Positions 1-5,967 of a stretch of 10,871 bases of DNA are shown in pieces. The notes under the pieces were generated by a model. That model ran no database searches. It worked only from the letters and a program-made list of their open reading frames with translations, and was not told where the DNA came from. The stretch is from a bacterium UBA2219 (GTDB lineage: Bacteria; Desulfobacterota; Deferrimicrobia; Deferrimicrobiales; Deferrimicrobiaceae), in the NCBI GenBank assembly GCA_002327765.1, contig DCUH01000130.1:1-10871 (forward strand), given 5' to 3'. Positions within the stretch are counted from its first letter, which is position 1. Each line of letters starts with the position of its first letter. Position numbers and translations under genes: made by a program.

Positions 1-134
1 CGGTCAGTCATTTCATCTTGTGTCTCTTGTGTGGCCTGTGTCTTGTGGCCTGTGTGCCGCAAGGGGCGCCCGAGCTCGGGTTCTCCCCGGGGATCCCGGA
101 GTCGGATCACGGCGACAGGATCACGAAGCACCAT
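1..134. other. gene-free flank with short GT-rich repeats
   Basis: I find no convincing gene here; together with the repeat at 135-275 and the tail to 363 it forms a gene-free stretch downstream of the thioesterase operon. Positions 17-55 are rich in TTGTGT and GGCCTGTGT words, with CTTGTGTGGCCTGTGT (26-41) followed directly by CTTGTGGCCTGTGT (42-55), an imperfect tandem pair. A 12-bp palindrome CCCGAGCTCGGG lies at 68-79. No hairpin followed by a T run is visible, so no terminator is called. Positions 276-363 hold only two copies of GTGATTCG (287-294 and 300-307). Confidence 0.4.
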
Positions 135-275
135 GATGCCGCATACGCCGAAAGGGTGTCCCCTGAACGAGCCGCTCCCGGCCGTCCATGGCCTCCGCGG
201 CATTTGGCCCTCCATGGCCGTCGGAACCGCGGCCCGTAGTGAATGGGGACAGCCTTTTTCGGCGTAAGCGGTATC
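135..275. repeat. palindromic dispersed repeat, copy 1 (REP/MITE-like)
   Basis: The ends are imperfect inverted repeats of about 30 nt: the left end has GCCGAAAGGGTGTCCCC (147-163) and the right end, read on the minus strand, has GCCGAAAAAGGCTGTCCCC. The matching extends outward (gatgccgc on the left, gataccgc on the right when reversed). The interior contains CCATGGCC words and the string GGCATTTGGCCCTCCATGGCC (200-220), which is also present in the second copy at about 2560-2581. The G+C-rich palindrome with GTGTCCCC/GGGGACA tips resembles REP-type or nonautonomous transposon-derived repeats common in deltaproteobacterial genomes. It has no coding capacity, and the mobiliser is not in the window. 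Confidence 0.75.
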
Positions 276-363
276 CGTCGATTTCGTGATTCGACCGCCG
301 TGATTCGCCTGCGAGGCGTCCCCGAAGAGGAGGTGCTCGTGCGAGGGCCGCGCCCCTTGCGGC

Positions 364-861
364 TCAGCGGTACGCGTCGAACATCGTGCGGAACTTCCGG
401 CAGTCGTGGAACCTGAGGTAGGGCAGCACCTCGGCCGTCCCCTTTCGGTCCAGCGGAGAGAACTTCCCTCTGGCGCGGACGCGCGCCTTCCCGCCGTGCA
501 AGATCTCCCCTTCGCAATAGGCCAGCCGCCCCGCGTCCTGCACCAGGCGGCTGCGGACCTCGACCTCCTCGCCCACCGGGACCGGCGACAGGAAACGGAC
601 TGTGAGCTCCGCGGTGACGAACATCGGGTGCGTCGCCCGGAACACGGTGGCGGCCCACCCCATGGTCTCGTCGAGAAGGGCCGACAGCACACCGCCGTGG
701 GCGACGTCCTTGTACCCGTTCATGTGGCGAGGGAGCGTCACCAGCGCCCGGACCTCGTTCCCCTCCACGAAGAAACGCGCCCGGACCCCCGACAGATTCT
801 CCTCGCCGCACAGGAAGCAACCGGTCGAATGCGGAAGGTATTCCTTTTCATCCTTTTCCAC
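364..861 (-). CDS. PaaI-type hotdog-fold acyl-CoA thioesterase
   Basis: A 165-residue protein of the PaaI/hotdog thioesterase family, expected to hydrolyse an acyl- or aryl-CoA thioester in the cytosol. The N-terminus has the family's CFLCG..N..G signature (residues 15-24). The active-site region is HGGVLSALLDE (55-65), with His55-Gly-Gly on the loop and Asp64 on the central helix. The length fits a single hotdog domain that works as a dimer or tetramer. The start is GTG at 861, preceded by AGGAGG with 7 nt spacing; this makes the gene overlap the end of the radical SAM gene by 14 nt, so the two are probably translated in coupling. The substrate cannot be read from sequence. Confidence 0.85.
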   Translation of the reverse strand: MEKDEKEYLPHSTGCFLCGEENLSGVRARFFVEGNEVRALVTLPRHMNGYKDVAHGGVLSALLDETMGWAATVFRATHPMFVTAELTVRFLSPVPVGEEVEVRSRLVQDAGRLAYCEGEILHGGKARVRARGKFSPLDRKGTAEVLPYLRFHDCRKFRTMFDAYR

Positions 862-1822
862 GCGAGATCCTCCTTCCTTCTCCGTTCCAGAGCCATCCCT
901 GGCACGTTCCGCGCTTTTTCAGCTCCGCCGTCACATCGGAGGCCATTTCACGCGGCCCCTTGTCCCAGAGCGGAGCCAGGAGCAGACGCTCCGGCGCAGC
1001 CCCCATCAGGCGCATGACGGCCACTTCCGGCGACAGCCGCTCGAGGAAATCGACGCAGGCGGCGAGGTACTCCCCGTATTCCGGGGTCCCGATCGCCCCG
1101 CCGCGGAACGCGTCCTCCATCCGGCTCCCCGCGTGGACCTGGAAATGGTGGAGCTTCACCCCCTGGACCCCGAGGCGGGAAAGGAACGGGGCGGCGGAAA
1201 GGAACTTCTCCTTCGTGTCCGAGGGAAGGCCATAGATCAGGTGGACCCCGACGTCGATCCCCCGGTCCCTGAGGGCGGCGGCGGCGTTCGCGAACGTTTC
1301 GACCGTGTGCCCCCGGTTCACCCGGCGGAGCACGGCGTCGGACATCGACTGCAGCCCCAGCTCGACGCAGACATACCGCTCGCGGGCGATCTCCGAGAGG
1401 ACGTCCAGGACCCCTTCCCCCATGCAGTCCGGCCGCGTCCCGATGACGATCCCGGCGACGTCGGGGTGCGCGAAGGCCGCCCGGTACTTCAACCGGAGCT
1501 CCCCGGGCGCGGCGTAGCTGTTGCTGTGCTTCTGGAAGTAGACGAGGAACCGCCGGTACGCGTGGTGCCTGCCCGGGGCGGAGATCGACCGCCGCACCTG
1601 TTCCTCGACGGGAAGGCCGGGGAACCGGATGCCCGGCGTGAAGGCGTCGTTGTTGCAATAGTCGCACCCGCCGACGCCGATCGCCCCGTCCCGGTTCGGG
1701 CAGGTGAAGCCGCCGTCCACGGGGATCCGTACGGCGGGGCCGCCGAGGCGGCGGGTCAGGTAGGAGCCGTAGTTGTGGTACCTGAGCTCCGGGTGGACGG
1801 GGGGAAGGATCATGGGGCCCAT
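848..1822 (-). CDS. TIGR01212-family (YhcC-like) radical SAM protein
   Basis: A 324-residue radical SAM protein of the YhcC/TIGR01212 type. The 4Fe-4S ligands are Cys41, Cys53 and Cys56 in a CX11CX2C spacing inside FTCPNRDGAIGVGGCDYC, the hallmark of this family rather than the common CX3CX2C. Later family blocks are present: IGTRPDC, VELGLQS, NRGHT, HLIYGLPS and GVKLHHFQVH. The reaction is not established for the family; a role in RNA or protein modification is only a guess based on relationship to Elp3/MiaB-like enzymes. ATG at 1822 follows GGGAGG inside the end of the TPR gene; Met4 (1813) is an alternative start. It lies 9 nt after the TPR stop and overlaps the thioesterase by 14 nt. Confidence 0.88.
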   Translation of the reverse strand: MGPMILPPVHPELRYHNYGSYLTRRLGGPAVRIPVDGGFTCPNRDGAIGVGGCDYCNNDAFTPGIRFPGLPVEEQVRRSISAPGRHHAYRRFLVYFQKHSNSYAAPGELRLKYRAAFAHPDVAGIVIGTRPDCMGEGVLDVLSEIARERYVCVELGLQSMSDAVLRRVNRGHTVETFANAAAALRDRGIDVGVHLIYGLPSDTKEKFLSAAPFLSRLGVQGVKLHHFQVHAGSRMEDAFRGGAIGTPEYGEYLAACVDFLERLSPEVAVMRLMGAAPERLLLAPLWDKGPREMASDVTAELKKRGTCQGWLWNGEGRRISRGKG

Positions 1823-1831
1823 GGCGCCCGC

Positions 1832-2551
1832 CTACCTCCCCTCGATCGCCGCGCCCGCGGGCCGTCGTGCCCGCAGGTCGTCCCGGTGCCGCAGGATCTC
1901 GGCACGAACGGGTTCCGCGCACGCAGGGTCCCCGGCATCGCAGCGGGCCAGCGCCTCGGCGAAGGCGCCCTCCGCGTCGGCCGGCCGGGAAAGCGCCCCG
2001 AACAGGACACCCAATGTGTCCAGGAGGGGTGGAGACCGTCGCGCCGCGTCGGACAGCACCTCCTCCATGCGGCGAAGCGCGTCCGCGAGCCCGTCGCCGG
2101 AGAGGATCGCCGCCCAGGAGAGGTTGTTGACGGCCTCCGGGTCGCCCGGGCGGATCGCCAGCGCCTTGAGATACTCTTCCCGCGCCGCGTCGTACCGTTT
2201 CTCCGCGAGCCGCACGTTGCCGAGGTTGAAGCGGGCAAGGTAGGAGGAGGGGTCCTTCTTCAGGGCGCGCCCGTATTCACGGGCGGCCAGGTCGAGGCTC
2301 CCCTTCCTCTCGTACGACACGCCGAGAGCCACGTGTTCGTCGGCCGAGAGCGGGTCCTCGAGCACGATGATCTTCGGCATGCGCCCGCACCCCGACGCCG
2401 CGACCGCCGCGAGGACAAGGAGCGCGAAGGCCCATCGCCGTCCCCGGAGGAACGCGAAGTGCCGGCGCCCCGCGATGGGATCGCGGAGTGCCCTGTTGCC
2501 GCATGCGCCGAAAAGGGTGTCCCCTGAACGGGCCGCTCCTGCGCCATCCAT
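1832..2551 (-). CDS. TPR-repeat lipoprotein, start uncertain
   Basis: The core has a lipoprotein signal (hydrophobic AFALLVLAAVAASGC, with the lipobox Cys at residue 55 from the ATG at 2551) followed by about four TPR units. These begin at ADEHVALGVSYERKG, SSYLARFNLGNVRLA, GDPEAVNNLSWAAIL and PLLDTLGVLFGALS. It is probably anchored in the cell envelope as a protein-interaction scaffold. TPR repeats of this kind form the C-terminal half of many PA2778-type peptidases, so it is likely the partner of the peptidase at 2799. The start is a problem: no in-frame ATG, GTG or TTG occurs between the repeat (which ends at 2497) and the signal, so the nearest in-frame ATG (2551) lies inside the repeat and gives an n-region far too long. 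An ATG at 2435-2433 is out of frame by one base; removing one G after it would give MAFALLVLAAVAASGC. Confidence 0.7.
   Translation of the reverse strand: MDGAGAARSGDTLFGACGNRALRDPIAGRRHFAFLRGRRWAFALLVLAAVAASGCGRMPKIIVLEDPLSADEHVALGVSYERKGSLDLAAREYGRALKKDPSSYLARFNLGNVRLAEKRYDAAREEYLKALAIRPGDPEAVNNLSWAAILSGDGLADALRRMEEVLSDAARRSPPLLDTLGVLFGALSRPADAEGAFAEALARCDAGDPACAEPVRAEILRHRDDLRARRPAGAAIEGR
2470..2486. repeat. 7-bp stem inverted repeat beside repeat copy 2
   Basis: CCGCGAT, a GGG loop, then ATCGCGG forms a perfect short hairpin between the palindromic element and the lipoprotein signal of the TPR gene. It may be a further part of the element or a chance feature in G+C-rich DNA. If it belongs to the element, the native TPR start was probably displaced by the insertion. 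Confidence 0.45.
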
Positions 2552-2761
2552 GGCGCCCGCGGCATTTGGCCCTCCATGGCCTTCAAGGTTGCCGCGAAGT
2601 TCGGCGGAGACCCCGCCATCTTTGCCCGCGGAAACATCCGACGATGACCGATCCGGTATGACGGAGGCCGGGAATGCGTTCATAAAGGCACGTTCGCTGG
2701 TCGCAGCCGGGGAGCCGCGGCCCGCAGTGAACGGGGACAGCCCTTTTCGGCGCAAGTGGCA
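2497..2761. repeat. palindromic dispersed repeat, copy 2 (expanded)
   Basis: Same family as 135-275 and in the same orientation. The left arm TGCCGCATGCGCCGAAAAGG continues into GTGTCCCC; the right arm read on the minus strand is TGCCACTTGCGCCGAAAAGG, continuing into CTGTCCCC, a better match than in copy 1. The left inner part (2497 to about 2581) and right inner part (about 2714-2761) align with copy 1. Between them are about 125 extra bases that copy 1 lacks. The element occupies most of the space between the peptidase stop (2799) and the TPR gene and would interrupt an otherwise continuous operon. Confidence 0.78.
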
Positions 2762-2798
2762 GCCATCGTTTCCATGATCCCGTCGCTGCAGGACGTCC

Positions 2799-3368
2799 TC
2801 ACTTTGCGTTCCCTTCCGCCGTGACGACGATGGCGAGGCGCCCCATTTTGGCCCACTGCGCGTCCAGGTCGCCGTATGGGATGACCGTCCCCTCCATCCG
2901 CCCGGAGTGGGCCACGACGCCTTCCGGCGTGACGCCGAACGCCACCATGTAATGGGGGCGCGACCACGCCCACGCGCCGAGGTCGACCAGCAGGACCGCC
3001 GGCTCCCCCGCGACGATCCTGCGCCGGAGCCCCGGCATGTCGAGCGCCGTCACCTCGGCCGGCAGCCCCCGGCGGCGGGCCGCGGCGGCGAGGTCCGTGA
3101 TGAGCGTCCCTCGGAGACCCGCCGTGCGCGTCTCCTCGACCAGCTCGCGCGTCGACGCGTCCCTGCCGTGGAACCGCAGAAGCATCGCCAGGGAGGACGG
3201 GCCGCACGTGTCCTCCTCCTGCGGGAGGAAGGGGACGCCGCCGAGGACGCGCGTCGCGGCCGCGGGGCCCGGGACGTCCGCGGGCGGATGCGCCGAGCAT
3301 CCCCCGATAAGGAAAAGGGCGCCGCCCAGGAAAAGGGCGGCGCCCCGGAACCGGCGACCTGGAGGCAT
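2799..3368 (-). CDS. PA2778-type C39-like cysteine peptidase lipoprotein
   Basis: A 189-residue papain-like peptidase of the C39-like superfamily, closest by recognition to the PA2778 family. It starts with a lipoprotein signal (FRGAALFLGGALFLIGGC, lipid-anchored Cys24). The catalytic block is VPFLPQEEDTCGPSSLAMLL, with Gln50 as likely oxyanion residue and nucleophile Cys55. The His block is RPHYMVAFGV with His139, followed by AHSGRMEGTVIPY. Where bacteriocin-processing C39 domains have an Asp, this protein has Ser155; that RSGR/HSGR-like pattern is what I recall for PA2778. ATG at 3368 shares its A with the stop of the upstream PA2779-type gene (TGATG), so translation is coupled. The physiological substrate is unknown. 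An upstream reading of this frame to 3806 exists but has no support. Confidence 0.82.
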   Translation of the reverse strand: MPPGRRFRGAALFLGGALFLIGGCSAHPPADVPGPAAATRVLGGVPFLPQEEDTCGPSSLAMLLRFHGRDASTRELVEETRTAGLRGTLITDLAAAARRRGLPAEVTALDMPGLRRRIVAGEPAVLLVDLGAWAWSRPHYMVAFGVTPEGVVAHSGRMEGTVIPYGDLDAQWAKMGRLAIVVTAEGNAK

Positions 3369-3769
3369 CAGCGGATGATGATCTCCTTCTCCGTGATCTT
3401 GAGGATCAGGACGACGATGAGGACCAGGATCGCGATGCCGATGGCGATTCCCAGCGCGCTGTCCGCCCCTTCCGGCGCCCGGTCGGCCAGCGACGCCAAC
3501 CGGTGGAGCTCCTGCGGGGTCATCGCCCGGACCTTGGCCATCGCCTCCTCCGGGGAAACGCCGTAGTCGACGAGCCTCTGGGCGACGACCTTGTTTTCGA
3601 GGAACGACTGCACCCGCGCGAGGTCCTCCGTTGCGGCCGTCCCGTCCGGGAGACGGGAGCCGATCACCCCCGCCTCCGCGACCCCGCGAAGGCTCCCGAG
3701 GACCCCCATCCACCCGGCCATCGCCACCGCCAGCACCACGAACCATCCCGCTTTCCGGACGTATGCCAT
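3368..3769 (-). CDS. PA2779-type (DUF6627-like) small membrane protein
   Basis: A 133-residue protein with an N-terminal hydrophobic segment that looks like a signal peptide (GWFVVLAVAMAGWMGVLG, then AEAG as a possible cleavage site). A charged helical middle has the family-like phrase GVSPEEAMAKVRAMTPQEL, and a C-terminal membrane helix (ALGIAIGIAILVLIVVLIL) precedes a short charged tail. This layout matches the PA2779 family, regularly encoded next to PA2778 peptidases. Its role is unknown: it could be a membrane anchor, regulator or substrate of the peptidase. ATG at 3769 has GGAGG 9 nt upstream; TTG at 3772 is an alternative. It begins the peptidase-TPR gene run, about 80 nt after the permease stop. 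Confidence 0.8.
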   Translation of the reverse strand: MAYVRKAGWFVVLAVAMAGWMGVLGSLRGVAEAGVIGSRLPDGTAATEDLARVQSFLENKVVAQRLVDYGVSPEEAMAKVRAMTPQELHRLASLADRAPEGADSALGIAIGIAILVLIVVLILKITEKEIIIR

Positions 3770-3804
3770 CAAGACTCTCCTCCTTTTCTCTTCTTCGCTG
3801 CCGC

Positions 3805-3825
3805 AAAATGCGTTTCCTGCATTTT
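3805..3825. terminator. possible hairpin between permease and PA2779-type gene
   Basis: AAAATGC, a 7-nt loop GTTTCCT, then GCATTTT form a perfect 7-bp stem lying 22 nt past the permease stop. On the minus strand it could act as a weak terminator for the permease (TTTT falls within the second arm), or as an operator for the downstream operon. The stem is A+T-rich and no long T run follows, so the call is tentative. Confidence 0.3.
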
Positions 3826-3846
3826 CTCAGATGCCGTACCGTGTCG

Positions 3847-5823
3847 TCAATCGATCGCGCGGACGGGAAGGACGATCATCGGGTGCCCGGAGAAGACCAG
3901 CCGCTTCTGCGCCAGGAACGCCGTCTGGTTGTGCAGCAGCCGCGTGATGAAGTTCTCCTCCTCGAAGACCAGCTTCCCCGCGAAGAACGAGCAGTTCGGG
4001 TAGTCGGCCGCCACCTGCTCCGCGAGGTCCTTGATGATCTCCAGGACGTCCGTACCCACCTGATGCCGCGCCTCCGCGTAGTAGCCGTGCCCCTTCGCGA
4101 ACTCCACGTAGTTCTGCAGCTGCCTCCCCAGGTCCGCCCGCAGGTTCTCGATCTGCGCCACCCCCTTGAACCGGCTGGTGTCCACCACCCCCGCGGAGAT
4201 GAAGACGAAGTTCCGGAACGTGCCGGGAAAAGAGCGGATGATCGAGAAGAAGACGTGCATCCCCAGCCCGTTGTACCCGGACACCATGATGACCGCGGTC
4301 GGCGCCTGACGCCGGACCAGCGGCTCCTGGGCGATGGTCGTCGGCGGCGGGAGGTTCAGCAGCAGCTCGTCGAGCCGACGCATCATCCGGGCCGCGTACC
4401 GGTAATGCCGCCGGATGTAGAAGCTCGCCGCCACGAAAGAACCGGTGATCAGCAGGGTGATCCAGCCGCCCTCCGGGAACTTCATGACCACCGTCACGCA
4501 CAGGATCGACGCGGTGAGGACGAAGCCGACCCCGTTCACCAGCATCCCGTGCTTCCAACGCGCCTCCCGGTCCCGGTCCTTCCACCAGTGGACCACCATG
4601 CCGAACTGCGACAGGCTGAAGGTGAGGAACACGTTGATCGAGTACATGATCACGAGGTACCGGACCGAGCCGCCCGTGATGAACAGCATCAGGAACGCCA
4701 TGCCGCCCATGAAATAGACGCCGTACTTGGTCACCAGCCGCTCCGAGAGGTGGGCGAACCGGCGCGGCATGTACAGGTCGTTCGCCATGTTCGAGAGCAC
4801 CTGCGGCCCGCCCAGGAAGCCGGTCTGCGCCGCCACGAACAGCAGCACCGCCTCGGTGAACAGCACGAAGGCCGTGATGTATTTCGCCGTGCTCCCCTGC
4901 CACAGGTCGCCCACCAGATCGCCGAACAGGACGGCGTTCAGCGTCTTCCCCGGTACGTGGGTGACGCCGTTCAGGACGTACCCGAGGATGATCCCGCCCG
5001 CCATGAACGCCAGCGAGCAGGCGAGGTACAGCATCGCCCGCTTGCCGGTCTGCACCCGCGGCTCCCGCAGCGTCTGCATCGAGTTGGAGACCGCCTCGAT
5101 CCCGGTGTACGTGCCCGCGCCCATCGAGTAGGCCCGCAGCAGCAGCGCCCCGACCCCGAGCCACCCCATCTCGACCGACGCCGCGTTCAGGTCGGCCGAG
5201 ACGCGCGCGCCCACCTCGGGCAGGTCCGGCACGTGCCGGAAGATGGCGTAGAGGATCAGCGGGACGTGCGTCAGGATGAACGCGAGGAAGATCGGGGTGA
5301 GCGCCACCACCGATTCCTTGACGCCCCGGAGGTTGAGCCAGATCAGGACCGCCAGGGTGAAGGCGATGAACTGGAACTTGTGCGGCATCCAGCCGGCCGG
5401 CAGGAAGCTGAAGATGGCGTCCGCCCCCGCGGCGACGGACACCGTGATCGTCAGGACGTAGTCGATGACCAGCGCGGAGCCCGACACCACGCCCGCCTTC
5501 TCCCCGAGGAGCTTCGACGCCACGATGTAGCCGCCGCCGCCCGACGGAAACGCCTCGATGATCTGGGAGTAGCTCGCGGAGATGACGAAGACCGTCACGA
5601 CCGTGGCGGCCGCTACGAACAGCGCCAGGACCGGGTGGCCACCCAGGGCGAGGTAGGCTTCCTCCGGCCCGTACGCCGAGGAGGAGATGCCGTCCGCACC
5701 CAGCCCCACCCAGGCGAAGAAGGCGATCAGGGAGATGTGGTGGAAGATCTTCGGGTCCTGTATGTCCCGGGGGGTGCCCAGGAGGATCCGCTTCGCACGA
5801 TCGATATAGGCCTTCCCCGACAT
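3847..5823 (-). CDS. KimA/YdaO-like APC-superfamily permease
   Basis: A 658-residue inner-membrane transporter of the APC superfamily. Residues about 30-465 hold roughly 12 hydrophobic segments. The signature stretch SSSAYGPEEAY (47-57), then FPSGGGGYIVASKLLGE (92-108) and VIDYVLTITVSVAAGADAI, resembles the Bacillus KimA (YdaO) potassium-uptake group more than classical amino-acid permeases. Residues about 469-658 are a soluble alpha/beta domain (strands TAVIMVSGYNG and FVFISAGVVD) that could bind a ligand such as a nucleotide. Potassium or an amino acid are both possible substrates. ATG at 5823 has no Shine-Dalgarno; instead an inverted repeat around TATAAT lies 2 nt upstream. It is divergent from lexA. 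Confidence 0.82.
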   Translation of the reverse strand: MSGKAYIDRAKRILLGTPRDIQDPKIFHHISLIAFFAWVGLGADGISSSAYGPEEAYLALGGHPVLALFVAAATVVTVFVISASYSQIIEAFPSGGGGYIVASKLLGEKAGVVSGSALVIDYVLTITVSVAAGADAIFSFLPAGWMPHKFQFIAFTLAVLIWLNLRGVKESVVALTPIFLAFILTHVPLILYAIFRHVPDLPEVGARVSADLNAASVEMGWLGVGALLLRAYSMGAGTYTGIEAVSNSMQTLREPRVQTGKRAMLYLACSLAFMAGGIILGYVLNGVTHVPGKTLNAVLFGDLVGDLWQGSTAKYITAFVLFTEAVLLFVAAQTGFLGGPQVLSNMANDLYMPRRFAHLSERLVTKYGVYFMGGMAFLMLFITGGSVRYLVIMYSINVFLTFSLSQFGMVVHWWKDRDREARWKHGMLVNGVGFVLTASILCVTVVMKFPEGGWITLLITGSFVAASFYIRRHYRYAARMMRRLDELLLNLPPPTTIAQEPLVRRQAPTAVIMVSGYNGLGMHVFFSIIRSFPGTFRNFVFISAGVVDTSRFKGVAQIENLRADLGRQLQNYVEFAKGHGYYAEARHQVGTDVLEIIKDLAEQVAADYPNCSFFAGKLVFEEENFITRLLHNQTAFLAQKRLVFSGHPMIVLPVRAID

Positions 5824-5825
5824 GA

Positions 5826-5848
5826 CGGGGTGGAATTATACCACCCCG
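5826..5848 (-). promoter_or_regulatory. inverted repeat enclosing TATAAT before the permease start
   Basis: On the minus strand CGGGGTGG, then TATAATT, then CCACCCCG, ending 2 nt before the permease ATG. The arms are perfect 8-bp complements. The loop carries a consensus -10 hexamer (5840-5835), which would place transcription start at or a few bases before the start codon, so the message would be leaderless. No good -35 is seen. It may be an operator or an RNA hairpin; only the DNA symmetry is certain. Confidence 0.5.
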
Positions 5849-5861
5849 ACGCCCGCCCGGC

Positions 5862-5871
5862 GGGGGGGGGG
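5862..5871 (+). repeat. G10 homopolymer tract
   Basis: Ten consecutive G in the intergenic region between the divergent permease and lexA genes, just upstream of the permease -10 candidate. Such tracts can vary in length by slippage; here it may also be a plain consequence of base composition. Confidence 0.6.
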
Positions 5872-5945
5872 CAGGAAAGCCGCGGGAAGGAGGAACCGCT
5901 TCCCCCCGCAAACTCTTGCGAAAAATTCTCCTTCGGCGAGCCGAT

Positions 5946-5963
5946 ATGTATGTTAACATACAT
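5946..5963. promoter_or_regulatory. perfect 18-bp palindrome, probable LexA operator
   Basis: ATGTATGTTAACATACAT reads the same on both strands and ends 4 nt before the preferred lexA start (5968). It stands out as A+T-rich symmetric DNA in a G+C-rich setting. A repressor bound here would cover the promoter and start of the whole lexA operon. It does not match the LexA boxes I know from Escherichia (CTGT-N8-ACAG), Bacillus (GAAC-N4-GTTC) or Geobacter. TATGTT (5949-5954) inside it could be the -10, with TTCTCC (5926-5931) as a weak -35 at 17 nt. No Shine-Dalgarno is visible before the start. Confidence 0.65.
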
Positions 5964-5967
5964 GCTC

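Noticed and set aside
18..267. Two small open frames at the window start
   Set aside because: They run through the GT-rich patch and the palindromic repeat, with no ribosome-binding site and no protein-like pattern.
602..2527. 641-codon plus-strand open frame
   Set aside because: Antisense to the thioesterase, radical SAM and TPR genes, with no recognisable motif and shadow-like composition.
3369..3806. N-terminal extension of the peptidase frame
   Set aside because: Lies over the PA2779-type gene and lacks any domain; the lipoprotein signal fits the start at 3368.
3631..5967. Long open plus-strand frame joined to lexA upstream
   Set aside because: It runs antisense to the permease and is Arg/His/Pro-rich, as expected for an opposite-strand shadow in G+C-rich DNA; LexA homology begins only at 5968.
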